From: a virus
Direction: 5' to 3' (one strand)
IMG/VR virus record: IMGVR_UViG_3300010885_070871
Coordinates: 1-64,000 of that record
Length of the DNA: 64,000 nucleotides
In this document: positions 9,462-18,621 of the stretch, one piece after another
How the letters are laid out: the number at the start of each line of letters is the position of its first letter
Position numbering within the stretch: position 1 is the stretch's first letter
The notes under the pieces: model-generated
Databases searched by the model: none
What the model was told of the DNA's origin: nothing
The model's input: the letters and a program-made list of their open reading frames with translations, nothing else
Made by a program: the position numbers and the translations under genes

Positions 9462-12003
9462 TCAATTTAAAAAACCTTACGGGGGATTAAATCCCATCTA
9501 CGAAAGTCTACTTTCTTCTGTAAATGAAGATAAAGACAAAAAACCGGTTGCTGTTGATGCCATAGGTACAGTAGTTAATATAATGAATACTTTTTTCTCT
9601 ATTCTTATGAATTCTCGAATGGAAAATGCTAAAACTGTAAGAGGATTTCAAGAGGTAAAGAATAAAATATTAGAGTGTAAAAGCATGGGAGCTCTAAGAC
9701 AATATTTGATTAGTTCTTTAGAATCTTTCAAGGCTTTAGACAAGGTACAAAAAGAAGCATACGATAAGAACATAAGATATGTTATGGATTCTTTTGCTTC
9801 AGTTGAACAAACTTTAGCTGATCCTAAAATTTTTGACAGTACAAAGAAAGATACTGTAATAAAAATTCTTAATAACTTTGAAGAGGATTTAAAACAGAGA
9901 GAATCTCAAATGAAAAAAACTAATCCTACTCTTTTCAATGAGGTAGTCAAAAAAGGATTAGTTGTTAAAGAATCTACACAAGACTCAGAAACAACCGACG
10001 TAGAAGCAGGAGAAGAAAGAGGAAAAGCTTTTAATAAATCTAAAGAATCTTTAGATGCTTCATCAGCTTTTGTAGGAATGATTGATAGGGATAAGTATAA
10101 CCCAGCATTAAAAGATAATGCAGACGTAAAAAGATACGAAAAAATAGCTTCTGATCTTTATAAAAAAGCTCAGGATCTACAAATGGTAGACAGAAAAGGA
10201 ATAAAAAATATTATTACTCCTTCAGGAGAGATAAAGAGAAGAGATTACCTTAGACAACAAGACAGTCTTATCAACGAAATTATAAGACAGAAAAAAGAAT
10301 ACACAAGAGTAAAAGACGGAGTTTTAAAAAATGCTGGTGCATCTAATGTTATAGCTCCCCCAGTTGAAAGTGTTTGTCCTCCAGACCATGTTTTTGATAT
10401 TGCTTCTGGTGGTTGTATTCCGGTTAAAAAACAGGAAGAAGTTAAACCTACTCCTGCACCGGTTAAAACTAAAGATTGTACTTTCCCTGTAACTTTAAAT
10501 ACTAAATGTAGTCAAATTGGAGAGATTCAATCTAAATTAATGGTTATTGCTCCATCTGTTAAATCGTACTTAAGTAAAAAAGGTGGTTCAGATAATGTTT
10601 ACGGAAAAGGTACGGCAACAGTTTGTAATATTATTTGGGGATATCTTTCTAACAACTCAGGTCAATCTTTAACAGGGGATTTAACTAAAGAAATGTATGA
10701 TGCTATCATGGCACTTACTGAAAATGATATAGACACATCAACAGCTACTGTACTAGGAGCTATAAAAGATAATAGATCAGAAGAAATCTCTATAGATCTT
10801 AAAATTCAAGAGATGGAAAATGTAAAAGAGTCTTCAGTTTTATCTTTTGAAGATTTTTATTCAGTAATAGAGGAATCATATTATTTTTCTAAAATTGACG
10901 AAGAAACTATAGAAGGAAAAGATGGTGGAGGCGTTAAAAATGCTCCAGGAAAAAATTTACCAAAAAAGATAAAAGATTCTTGTATTAAAGATTCAATTGC
11001 TCAAGGTAAAGTAGTACCATGCGATGGTAGTACTGATCCTAAAAAAGATGAAGAAGAAAAAAAGGACGAAGAAAAAATACCACCAACAAGAGATGAATGG
11101 AAAGGTATTAAATACCCAGAAACTGGGACTTATCCAGTTGCTTTTGATGAAAGTTTATTAAGTGCTTGGTCTAAAGAAGTAGCATTAACAGCTATAAGCT
11201 TTGCTATTCCTGGATCAGGATATTTAGCTAAGGCTGGAACATCCTCATTAAAAGCAATAGCAAACAGAGGTGTTGCTATGACTGCAAAAGAATTTGCTAA
11301 AAAAGTTTCTGCTAGATCTTTTGCATCGTGGAATTCTAAACAAGCAGCAAAATGGTTTGCTAAATATAAAGCAATACCTATCATAGGAAGAACATCTGCA
11401 GGACTAATAGGAGGAACAGTTGGTTCAGGAGTAGCAGATTTTATATCAGGAAGAAACTCATTTATTATTACTATAGTTGATGGTTACATTGAAAGAAACA
11501 ATCTACTAGGAATGGTAGGAGGTTTAGTTGATACATTAGATGGATATGTAAGTGACGAAGATTTAGCATGTATAGCAACAGTACTTTCAGTTGTTAAAGG
11601 ATCTTGGACAATATCTAATGATGGTACACCAATCTCTGCTTGGGGAGAAATCAAAAAATTATATTTACAACAAGAAGGAGAAGATCTTTCAGCAGATATA
11701 AATTCAATATCTTCTAAGATGGGAGACGTAGAAGGCTTTCCTTCAATTAAAGCTAATAATCCTCTTATTAAAATATCAGATATTCCTTGGGGATCTGCTC
11801 TTGCAGAAGTGAAAGATTTTGTTGCTAAATTAGATGCTAATGAGTCAACTATTAAACAAAATATTTCTAAGCTTCCTGAAGATTACGTGAAGGCTCACGA
11901 AGAAGGAGCATACGAAGATGTTACACCTGAAGAATTAGCTTCTGGAAAAAAATCTGATAGCAAAGATACTGAAGACGAATTAGAAGTAGAAGAAATAGAA
12001 TAA
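9454..12003 (+). CDS. Large putative internal head/virion protein with tag motifs
   Basis: 849 residues. The start 'NPIYESLLSSVNED' resembles 'NPLFESLLDTAKE' of the protein at 18084. Residues 1-300 are helical and charged. A Cys-containing segment at about 305-430 ('CSQIGEIQSKLMVIAPSVKS', 'TGDLTKEMYDAIMAL') has the shape of a peptidoglycan-binding-like helical bundle. Residues 460-475 read SSVLSFEDFYSVIEES, an internal copy of the tag found at other termini. Residues about 565-670 hold Ala/Gly-rich hydrophobic stretches (ISFAIPGSGYLAKAG, GRTSAGLIGGTVGSGVADF) that could insert into a membrane. The end is acidic. It lies just upstream of the protease-scaffold gene. An ejected internal protein is a reasonable but unproven guess. 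Confidence 0.6.
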   Translation: MNNQFKKPYGGLNPIYESLLSSVNEDKDKKPVAVDAIGTVVNIMNTFFSILMNSRMENAKTVRGFQEVKNKILECKSMGALRQYLISSLESFKALDKVQKEAYDKNIRYVMDSFASVEQTLADPKIFDSTKKDTVIKILNNFEEDLKQRESQMKKTNPTLFNEVVKKGLVVKESTQDSETTDVEAGEERGKAFNKSKESLDASSAFVGMIDRDKYNPALKDNADVKRYEKIASDLYKKAQDLQMVDRKGIKNIITPSGEIKRRDYLRQQDSLINEIIRQKKEYTRVKDGVLKNAGASNVIAPPVESVCPPDHVFDIASGGCIPVKKQEEVKPTPAPVKTKDCTFPVTLNTKCSQIGEIQSKLMVIAPSVKSYLSKKGGSDNVYGKGTATVCNIIWGYLSNNSGQSLTGDLTKEMYDAIMALTENDIDTSTATVLGAIKDNRSEEISIDLKIQEMENVKESSVLSFEDFYSVIEESYYFSKIDEETIEGKDGGGVKNAPGKNLPKKIKDSCIKDSIAQGKVVPCDGSTDPKKDEEEKKDEEKIPPTRDEWKGIKYPETGTYPVAFDESLLSAWSKEVALTAISFAIPGSGYLAKAGTSSLKAIANRGVAMTAKEFAKKVSARSFASWNSKQAAKWFAKYKAIPIIGRTSAGLIGGTVGSGVADFISGRNSFIITIVDGYIERNNLLGMVGGLVDTLDGYVSDEDLACIATVLSVVKGSWTISNDGTPISAWGEIKKLYLQQEGEDLSADINSISSKMGDVEGFPSIKANNPLIKISDIPWGSALAEVKDFVAKLDANESTIKQNISKLPEDYVKAHEEGAYEDVTPEELASGKKSDSKDTEDELEVEEIE

Positions 12004-12009
12004 TAATTA

Positions 12010-12018
12010 GATATATAA
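12010..12018 (+). promoter_or_regulatory. GATATATAA late-promoter-like element upstream of the protease gene
   Basis: GATATATAA is followed by an A/T-rich stretch and the ATG at 12034. It matches the recurrent motif preceding many structural genes and would drive the protease-scaffold and capsid genes as one unit. Confidence 0.45.
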
Positions 12019-12033
12019 AATAATAATTAAAAA

Positions 12034-14091
12034 ATGAAAGATCAAGACTACGTATTAATACTAGAGAAATCATCAAAAAACCTTTCAGTTAGTAGAGAGG
12101 GAGGAGATTATTTCTTGGAAGGTACAGCTGCAGTTTTCGGAGTAGAAAACTCAAATCATAGGATATATGAAGAAAAAGAATATCTTCCACACCTTGATTA
12201 TCTAACAAAGAAAATAGAGCAAAATAGATTAGTTGGTGAATTAGATCACCCTAAAGAATTTGATGTTTCACTTAAGAATATATCACATTTAATTACTGAT
12301 CTTAACTACGATAAAGATAATAGAACAGTTAAAATAAAAGTTAAACTATTAGATACGCCAGCAGGTAAAATAGCTAAAAGTTTAGTTGATGCTGGTATTC
12401 CTATTTCTATCTCTTCTAGAGCAGCAGGTAATGTAAAAGAAAACAAAAAAGTTGAAATTAAAAAGATTTTCACTTACGATTTAGTAGCAGATCCTGGTTT
12501 TGAAAATGCTCAATTAGAAAGAGTAGAAGAGAGCCAAGGATTATACGAAAGTCTAGGATTTGCTGATTTTGCAAAAAATCAAAAGTCTTCAGTAATTTCT
12601 TCACTTGATTTAATAAATGAAAGTTTAGGATTGAGAAAAAATTCTAATACTAAGATATATAGGATTAATGACACAGAGAAAATTACAAAACTCTTAAAAG
12701 AAAACATAAATAATATAAAGAATATGGACAATAACTTTGTCACAGCAGAAGAGCTAAATGAGTACTCACTCATTCTTAAAAAAGAAATGGATTCGTTAAA
12801 AAGCGAAATGAAATCTATTTCAAAAACAAGATCTATTAATGAAAGTTCAGATGCTAGTGATTCTGGTTTAAACGAAAGAATCTCTAGACTTGAAAAATAT
12901 TCTGAGTATCTTGCAGAAAATTTAGAATCTGCTATAAAGTATGGCGATTATATTGCTGAGAATTTAGAAGGATCTATTTCTTATAATAAGTATCTTGCTG
13001 AGAATTTAGATAAAGCTATTTCTTATGCTAAATATTTAGCAGAGCATGTTGATGGTAACATTACATATTCTGAATATATTGCTGAGAACTTAGATAAGAA
13101 TATTTCTTATAGCAAATACTTAGCAGAGAACTTAGACAAGAATATTACTTATTCAGAATATCTTGCTGAGAATTTAGATAAGAACATTTCTTATTCTGAA
13201 TATCTTGGTGAAAACTTAGACAAGAATATTTCTTATTCAGAATATCTTGCTGAGAACTTAGATAAGAACATTTCTTATTCAGAATATTTAGCTGAAAAAT
13301 TAGACAGAAACATTTCTTACTCTGATTATTTAGCTGAGAACTTAGATAAAAACATTTCTTATTCTGATTATTTAGGAGAAAAATTAAATGGTAACATTAA
13401 CTACTCTGAATATATTGCTGAGAAAGTAAAATCTAATATTGAATATTCAGAATATCTTGCTGAATCAATCAATAACAAAGGAGTTACTAAAAATCAAATG
13501 ATCAATAAAGTTAATGAATCTATAAACGAAGGAAAAAGAACTTCAGGATTTGCTGGAGATTATAATTCACTTTCTTCTAAAGTAGATAAACTTATTGAAT
13601 CTGTAACTACAAACAAACAAGATCAAATTATTAACGAAAATAAATACTCTTTCTTAAAACTTGTTGATGACAACACTAAGAAAGGATTTTTAACACTAAA
13701 CGAGGCCGAAAAACAAAAGGTCACTAAAGCTCTTAATGAGCAGAATTACAATTCGGGTACGGATGTAGTTCAAATTATGGGATCCGCACTAGCTGAACAA
13801 AATGCTTCAGGAGTGAAATTCCTCGATATGATGCCAGAAGATTTAAAAACTGTTTGGGAATCTTTAAATGAATCGCATAGAGCTTCTATTGTTGCTCAAA
13901 GCAAATTCTATAAATTAGATACCTCTTATCAGATTAATCACTTCTGGAGAACAAGAGGTCTTTCTGCACCAAAAGCAAATTTAGAAAGAATAGAGGAATC
14001 TCAAAATCCAAATCCAGCGGTTAATACCGGCATTAGCAATAGCTATATGCAGAATATTGCAGCTGAATTGGATAAAAGATTTAAAAAATAA
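12034..14091 (+). CDS. 21: Prohead protease fused to a repeat-bearing scaffold
   Basis: 685 residues. Residues 1-170 match T4 gp21-type prohead protease: 'NRLVGELDHPKEFDVSLKNI' carries the catalytic His, 'IPISISSRAAGNV' the catalytic Ser region, and 'YDLVADPGFENAQLE' the final strand. After a helical linker, residues 289-484 are 14 copies of a 14-residue repeat. The C-terminal 200 residues include 'VVQIMGSALAEQNASGVKFL' and 'INHFWRTRGLSAPKANLERI' and look like a helical scaffold. In T4, gp21 (protease) and gp22 (scaffold) are separate genes before gp23; here one protein seems to do both. Repeats with 'YLAE' offer many L-x-E sites for self-cleavage. Capsid gene follows 11 bases later. Confidence 0.85.
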   Translation: MKDQDYVLILEKSSKNLSVSREGGDYFLEGTAAVFGVENSNHRIYEEKEYLPHLDYLTKKIEQNRLVGELDHPKEFDVSLKNISHLITDLNYDKDNRTVKIKVKLLDTPAGKIAKSLVDAGIPISISSRAAGNVKENKKVEIKKIFTYDLVADPGFENAQLERVEESQGLYESLGFADFAKNQKSSVISSLDLINESLGLRKNSNTKIYRINDTEKITKLLKENINNIKNMDNNFVTAEELNEYSLILKKEMDSLKSEMKSISKTRSINESSDASDSGLNERISRLEKYSEYLAENLESAIKYGDYIAENLEGSISYNKYLAENLDKAISYAKYLAEHVDGNITYSEYIAENLDKNISYSKYLAENLDKNITYSEYLAENLDKNISYSEYLGENLDKNISYSEYLAENLDKNISYSEYLAEKLDRNISYSDYLAENLDKNISYSDYLGEKLNGNINYSEYIAEKVKSNIEYSEYLAESINNKGVTKNQMINKVNESINEGKRTSGFAGDYNSLSSKVDKLIESVTTNKQDQIINENKYSFLKLVDDNTKKGFLTLNEAEKQKVTKALNEQNYNSGTDVVQIMGSALAEQNASGVKFLDMMPEDLKTVWESLNESHRASIVAQSKFYKLDTSYQINHFWRTRGLSAPKANLERIEESQNPNPAVNTGISNSYMQNIAAELDKRFKK
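12898..13485 (+). repeat. Fourteen 42-bp repeats coding YSEYLAENLDKNIS-type units
   Basis: Fourteen head-to-tail 14-residue units with no insertion or deletion between them, each starting with Tyr. The consensus is Y-S-E-Y-L-A-E-N-L-D-K-N-I-S; the outer units diverge most and the central ones are nearly identical. Fourteen residues equal two heptads, so a long helical rod or coiled coil is likely. Each unit carries an L/I-A/G-E triplet of the kind gp21-like proteases cut after. Confidence 0.95.
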
Positions 14092-14102
14092 ATCAAAAAA
14101 CA

Positions 14103-15875
14103 ATGCAACTCTTAAATCAAAACGAGATCTACGAATCATGGTCTCCAATCATCGAGAGCAAGACCGGCATTACTGATCGTACAAAAGTTGAATGGCTTTC
14201 TAAATATTGTCACTTCCACTCATTAAACGAATCTGCTGGAGCTTATAACTCTCTTTCTGTACTAAACGGCATGAGCTCAGTTCAGCCTGCTGGTAACTAC
14301 TCAGGTGGTGCTGCTGATAACGGTACTTATGGTAATGGTTTCTATTACAATAATACTTACAATGCAGGACGTCCTTACGTAGGTTCTGGTGATAAATTCC
14401 CATCATTACTTCCATTGGCTATTCAGGTAGCTGCTAAAACCGTAGGTTTTGACATCGTTCCTGTTATTCCAATGAGCGGTCCAACTGGGGTATTATCTTA
14501 CCTAGACTATGTTTATGCTGGTGGTACTTTAGCTGGTTCATCTGCAGATAGTAGTACTAACTTTACTACAAACACTCCTGATATGATTAAAGTTCCTATC
14601 GGTGTTGCTTCTCCAGTATTTGGTACTTTAACAGTAGGTGCTTATTACATTATTTATGTAACTAGTGCTAACCCTGCTATTGATTCTGCTAAAGGTCAAT
14701 TCGTTGGATATTCACGTATCGACGGTTTCCCTATCTTCAGAATTACTGCAATGACTACTGGTAATTCTATTGCTTCTGTTGTTACTGCAGCTTCTGAAAT
14801 CTTATTAGCTTCTTCTCAAGCAGATGATCAGACTATGACTACTGCAGGTTCTGTTTTAGCTTTCTCTGGCGGTAACGCAGTTTTAGTTAAAACTTTAGAA
14901 GATCACATCCAAGGTTTCTCTGGTGCTGGTGCTAATAACACTAACAACTGGCAAGGTCCTTATGTAGACGGTACTCAAAACTACGATCCAATGAACAGAG
15001 GAGTAGGTGAGTCTAACTACTATAAGTCTTTAGGTCTTTCTACATTCACTAAGTTCGTTGAAGCTGGTACTTTCCAAGTTGCTGCTTCTGTTACTACTGA
15101 GCAAATCCAAGATCTTAACAAGCAATTCGGTATCGACGTAGTTTCTATGATCGAGAACGCTCTTGTTAATGAGGTTTCTCAAGCTATTAACAAGCACATC
15201 TTATCAAGAGGTTTTGCTTTAGGTTGGTCAAATCACTCTCAATTCTTAGTAACTGAGGGAACTAACTTAAACTTAAACTTAGTAATTGGTGGTGTTTCTA
15301 CAGGTTACAACGTTCCTAACTATGTAGGTAAAACAGGTCAAGCTTTATCTGGTTCTTCTAAGCCAGGTTCAGTAGCTGGTCCAGTTTCAGGTACTTTTGA
15401 GAACTTATCAACAGTTCAAAGAAGACTTTACAGCCGTATCTTAGCAGCTGCTAACGTAGTAGCTAATAGAGGTCGTAGAGGTCCTGCTAACTTCATCGTT
15501 ACAAACTCTCAAATTGCGTCTGCTTTACAAGACATCAGTCAGTTTACATTCGCTCCTTTCACAAACACTCTTACTCAGAACAATGGTACACTTTACCCAG
15601 TAGGTTCACTTGCTGGTATGACTGTGTATGTTGATCAGAACATGTCATTCGGTGACACTAGAGTATTAGTTGGACGTAAAGGTGCTGATGATGAACCAGG
15701 TTTAAAATTCATGCCTTACATGATGGCAGAATCTATTCAGACAATCTCTGAAGGAACTATGTCACCAAAAATCGCAGTTAAGTCTAGATATTCTTTAGTA
15801 GAAGCTGGACACTTACCTGAGACTATGTACTTCTGCTTCCATGTTAATACTGGATCAGCTACTTCTATCATCTAA
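14103..15875 (+). CDS. 23: Major capsid protein, gp23-like
   Basis: 590 residues, directly downstream of the protease-scaffold gene as in T4. Similarity to gp23 is seen in 'RRGPANFIVTNSQIASALQD', 'YPVGSLAGMTVYVDQNMSFG', 'GLKFMPYMMAESIQTISEG' and 'SPKIAVKSRYSLVEAGHLPE'. A long Gly/Ala/Ser/Thr-rich segment at about 60-270 probably forms a surface insertion domain. The N terminus offers possible maturation sites after Glu18 (I-I-E|S) and Glu43 (L-N-E|S), both of the type cut by gp21-like proteases. Codon choice differs from the neighbours: many C-ending codons (AAC, TAC, TTC, ATC) and CGT, consistent with very high expression. A strong terminator follows. Confidence 0.93.
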   Translation: MQLLNQNEIYESWSPIIESKTGITDRTKVEWLSKYCHFHSLNESAGAYNSLSVLNGMSSVQPAGNYSGGAADNGTYGNGFYYNNTYNAGRPYVGSGDKFPSLLPLAIQVAAKTVGFDIVPVIPMSGPTGVLSYLDYVYAGGTLAGSSADSSTNFTTNTPDMIKVPIGVASPVFGTLTVGAYYIIYVTSANPAIDSAKGQFVGYSRIDGFPIFRITAMTTGNSIASVVTAASEILLASSQADDQTMTTAGSVLAFSGGNAVLVKTLEDHIQGFSGAGANNTNNWQGPYVDGTQNYDPMNRGVGESNYYKSLGLSTFTKFVEAGTFQVAASVTTEQIQDLNKQFGIDVVSMIENALVNEVSQAINKHILSRGFALGWSNHSQFLVTEGTNLNLNLVIGGVSTGYNVPNYVGKTGQALSGSSKPGSVAGPVSGTFENLSTVQRRLYSRILAAANVVANRGRRGPANFIVTNSQIASALQDISQFTFAPFTNTLTQNNGTLYPVGSLAGMTVYVDQNMSFGDTRVLVGRKGADDEPGLKFMPYMMAESIQTISEGTMSPKIAVKSRYSLVEAGHLPETMYFCFHVNTGSATSII

Positions 15876-15896
15876 TTGATATAAGTATATCACTCT

Positions 15897-15930
15897 AAAA
15901 AAGGCCTCCCGTAAGAGGCCTTTTTTATTT
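15897..15930 (+). terminator. Rho-independent terminator after the capsid gene
   Basis: Stem GGCCTC (15903-15908) and GAGGCC (15915-15920) with loop ccgtaa, preceded by A6 and followed by T6, so the stem extends by A-T pairs. It lies 27 bases after the capsid stop and is the clearest terminator in the window. Confidence 0.95.
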
Positions 15931-15945
15931 TTATAGGGATCAAAA

Positions 15946-15956
15946 GGATATATAGA
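15946..15956 (+). promoter_or_regulatory. GGATATATAGA late-promoter-like element
   Basis: It lies just past the capsid terminator and 15 bases before the ATG at 15972. A transcription start is needed here because the terminator ends the upstream unit, which makes this one of the better supported members of the motif family. Confidence 0.6.
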
Positions 15957-15971
15957 TAAAAATGAATATCC

Positions 15972-16925
15972 ATGTTATTTGAAAATATTAATCAATACAA
16001 TAAAGCTAAAAATGTTCTAATAGAGTCAGAAGGAGATATTGAATTAGCTCTTGAGTCTTTAAAAAAAGATAATTCTTTCTCAGATATGAGTGAAAATGAG
16101 CTTTATGATTCATTAAAAGGATTAAAAGAAGGATTAGGTGATAAGTTGCTTAATTTATTCAGTGGTGCTTTAGGTGGAGATATATCAAAAATTAAGACTG
16201 TTCTTTCACAGATGAAAGATCAAGAACTTAAATTCAACAGGGAAGAATTAGAAATAAATAAAGAATTTCTTAGTAGTCTTCAAGACGAGGAAGCTCTCCA
16301 AAAAGATAAATCAAATCCAGATTATCAAAATTTAATGAATTCTATAAAAACAAATAGGAATTCTTTAAATAACAGATACAAAGATTTACAAAAAATGTAT
16401 GACGACATTTTTAATGCTTTAGAACAAAAAGTAAAAGATTTAACAGAAAATAGCACAAGAAAGAAAAAATTCTTTAATGCTCAAAGAGCAATAGATGTTA
16501 TCGAAACTGCACAAGACAGATATGAAAAAAGAAAATCTGTAAATCCAGGAAAAAAATCAAAAGATCTAGAAGACTTTTTTGGACTAAGCTCTGATAAATT
16601 AAAAAAAGATGTCGAAAAAGCTAAAGACAAAGCTAAAAAATCTGAAGAAACTTTAACTGCAGTTCCTCCAAGTAAAAAAGGAAGAAGCGTTTACGACGAA
16701 GATCCTGAAAAGGGATTTTATTTTGATTTTTTACAAACTCAAAATTCTCCAGGTGGTTTTACTTCTAAAAGAAAATACTTAAAAAAGATTTTAAAAGATA
16801 TAGAAGACGAGGTAAATTCATCTGGATTTAAAAGTTATAGTGGAGAAAAACAAAACGATATTCTCAATATTAGATCTATGGTACAGGATTACTATAACAG
16901 AAAAGAAAAAGAAGATAGAGGATGA
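15972..16925 (+). CDS. Coiled-coil protein, putative internal head protein A
   Basis: 317 residues, strongly charged and helical. The N terminus MLFENINQYNKAKNVLIESE contains a possible L-I-E|S processing site. 'KEGLGDKLLNLFSGALGG' at about 50 is a hydrophobic amphipathic helix; residues 75-190 are coiled coil. The section with 'NPDYQNLMNSIKTNRNSL' aligns with 'TPEYRYYSTNLNRQSRIL' in the next gene, so the two look like diverged duplicates. It is the first gene after the capsid terminator and overlaps the next by 4 bases (ATGA). A role as core or packaged protein is inferred from position and tag. Confidence 0.6.
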   Translation: MLFENINQYNKAKNVLIESEGDIELALESLKKDNSFSDMSENELYDSLKGLKEGLGDKLLNLFSGALGGDISKIKTVLSQMKDQELKFNREELEINKEFLSSLQDEEALQKDKSNPDYQNLMNSIKTNRNSLNNRYKDLQKMYDDIFNALEQKVKDLTENSTRKKKFFNAQRAIDVIETAQDRYEKRKSVNPGKKSKDLEDFFGLSSDKLKKDVEKAKDKAKKSEETLTAVPPSKKGRSVYDEDPEKGFYFDFLQTQNSPGGFTSKRKYLKKILKDIEDEVNSSGFKSYSGEKQNDILNIRSMVQDYYNRKEKEDRG

Positions 16926-17788
16926 CATTCATTAAAAAAATAGACGAATTTAATACTGTAAACGAAGGTTTTTTTAAATCCTTGTTTGGTGGTATAGGAG
17001 ATATTTTTAAATCGAAAAAATCTAAATTATCATCGATACTTAAACAAATAGGTAGGGTTAAAAATGAAGAGGCTGATGAGCTTATAAAGATAGAAAAAGA
17101 GATAGCTGAATTACCAAAAGAAAATACACCAGAATACAGGTATTACTCTACTAATCTAAATAGACAATCTAGGATTCTTAAATCAATGAAAGCGGTTGAA
17201 GTGAATAACTTAATAAAAGAAGCAGAGGAAATAATAGATGAGGATCCAAAACTTTACGCATACTTCTCTTCCGAATTTGCAAAAATAAACAAAGAAAGTA
17301 AAGAGAAATACATTAAAGGTGTTTCTACTTATCTTAATAAGAGTGATTTAAAGGATTTAGTTGACGAGTTTGAAAGATTAGTAAAGGATGCCAATTATAG
17401 ATCCAAATATTACGAAGATTATCCAGAACAGGAAATAGGAGATATTTACCCAGAGGTAAAAGAGAATATTAAAAATTTTATAGATATGAGTCCTCAACAA
17501 TCTAAAGACATTCTTGATAATTTAGATTATAAGGAATTAAAAAACCTTTATTCAGGAATTAAAGAATTTCAGTTTGATATGGAACAGATATTGGATAACA
17601 AAATATCATCTATAAGAATACAAATTAAAAAATCTGAAAAAGAAGGAGATAGTGGTATAATACCATATCTTAGAAGGAAAGAGTCTTTAATTAAATATGA
17701 ATACAAAGAGTATATAAATTTAATAAAGTCTAAAACTGCTTTAATAGAAAAAGAAATGAAAAATAAAAGATATGTCTCTAATAATTAA
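16922..17788 (+). CDS. Coiled-coil protein, putative internal head protein B
   Basis: 288 residues starting MTFIKKIDEFNTVNEGFFKS. The first 15 residues fit the shared tag 'I-x-x-[IL]-D-x-F-x-x-V-x-E', ending in V-N-E|G, a plausible gp21-type cut site. Next comes a Phe/Gly-rich amphipathic stretch 'FFKSLFGGIGDIFKSKKSKL', like that of the preceding gene, and then charged coiled coil to the end. Probably a paralogue of the 15972 product. It overlaps both neighbours, so the three are likely made together. Confidence 0.6.
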   Translation: MTFIKKIDEFNTVNEGFFKSLFGGIGDIFKSKKSKLSSILKQIGRVKNEEADELIKIEKEIAELPKENTPEYRYYSTNLNRQSRILKSMKAVEVNNLIKEAEEIIDEDPKLYAYFSSEFAKINKESKEKYIKGVSTYLNKSDLKDLVDEFERLVKDANYRSKYYEDYPEQEIGDIYPEVKENIKNFIDMSPQQSKDILDNLDYKELKNLYSGIKEFQFDMEQILDNKISSIRIQIKKSEKEGDSGIIPYLRRKESLIKYEYKEYINLIKSKTALIEKEMKNKRYVSNN

Positions 17789-18071
17789 ACTAGATAATTT
17801 TTCTAAAGTATCCGAACAACAAAAAACACCTGAACAAAAGACAAAGGATCTACAGGCGAAGGCTAATATAGATAAAGAGCTTTTAGAAATAAATAAAAGA
17901 ATCTCAGATATAGACCTTGCAATAGCAAATCTTGCTAAAAGGGAAAAAGACGGATCTCTTTCTAGGAGTGAATCTTTTAAGCAACAAGCAGTAGAGCTTC
18001 AGAAAAAAGTAGCAGAATATTCAAAAAAATCTGTTTCTCTTAAAAAAATGGAAGACCTAACTAAAAAATAA
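17772..18071 (+). CDS. Short coiled-coil protein, putative internal head protein C
   Basis: 99 residues starting MSLIIKLDNFSKVSEQQKTP. The tag 'IIKLDNFSKVSEQ' is nearly the same as 'IKKIDEFNTVNEG' of the gene before. The rest is one charged coiled coil (ELLEINKRISDIDLAIANLA and onward) ending in lysines. It overlaps the upstream gene by 17 bases. It looks like a shortened third member of the group made of this and the two preceding genes. No enzyme features. Confidence 0.6.
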   Translation: MSLIIKLDNFSKVSEQQKTPEQKTKDLQAKANIDKELLEINKRISDIDLAIANLAKREKDGSLSRSESFKQQAVELQKKVAEYSKKSVSLKKMEDLTKK

Positions 18072-18080
18072 GATATATAA
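18072..18080 (+). promoter_or_regulatory. GATATATAA late-promoter-like element
   Basis: GATATATAA begins right after the stop of the preceding gene and ends 3 bases before the ATG at 18084. If it is a -10 element, transcription would begin within the first codons, so either the mRNA is leaderless or the element has another role. Confidence 0.45.
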
Positions 18081-18083
18081 AAA

Positions 18084-18614
18084 ATGAAAAAAGAATTTTA
18101 CAATCCACTTTTTGAATCATTATTAGATACAGCCAAAGAATATAAAACTGTATATAATTATAGAATTCACGAGGAAGCAAACGAAAAATTTAAAGACAAG
18201 GATCAGGCTTTAAAATATTTTAAGATGATATTTGATTCATGGGGTAATGCAGTAATAGCATTTACTAAAAGCTGTTTAATACCTGATGTAAAAAGTGAAA
18301 TCTCTAAACAGGTTTCAGAAAATATTATAAAACTTGGTACTTCATCTAATTCTTCTTTAGATAACATAATAAAAGTATTAAAAGAAAGCTCAGATGTTAT
18401 ATCAGAAAAAATTTCTGGTCAAAATAAAAGCGAAACAATTAAAATTGTTTACAAGAATTTTGAAGAGGGTGTTGGTTCTTTAGAAGAAGCTTATACTGCT
18501 TATAAAGAAAGAGCAGGTAGTATGTTAACAGATAGTGATTTATTAGCTAAAATAAATTCACATATCCAGAGTTACGTAGAACAGATTAAAAAAAATCAAG
18601 AGAAGAAAAAATAA
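18084..18614 (+). CDS. Helical protein of the internal-head cluster
   Basis: 176 residues starting MKKEFYNPLFESLLDTAKEY. 'NPLFESLLDTAKE' resembles 'NPIYESLLSSVNE' at the start of the protein at 9454, so the two share a second tag type. The remainder is predicted all-helical with 'MIFDSWGNAVIAFTKSCLIP' as the most hydrophobic part and a lysine tail. No family is recognised. It sits between the coiled-coil genes and the gene at 18622, in the same direction. Confidence 0.6.
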   Translation: MKKEFYNPLFESLLDTAKEYKTVYNYRIHEEANEKFKDKDQALKYFKMIFDSWGNAVIAFTKSCLIPDVKSEISKQVSENIIKLGTSSNSSLDNIIKVLKESSDVISEKISGQNKSETIKIVYKNFEEGVGSLEEAYTAYKERAGSMLTDSDLLAKINSHIQSYVEQIKKNQEKKK

Positions 18615-18621
18615 ATTAAAC

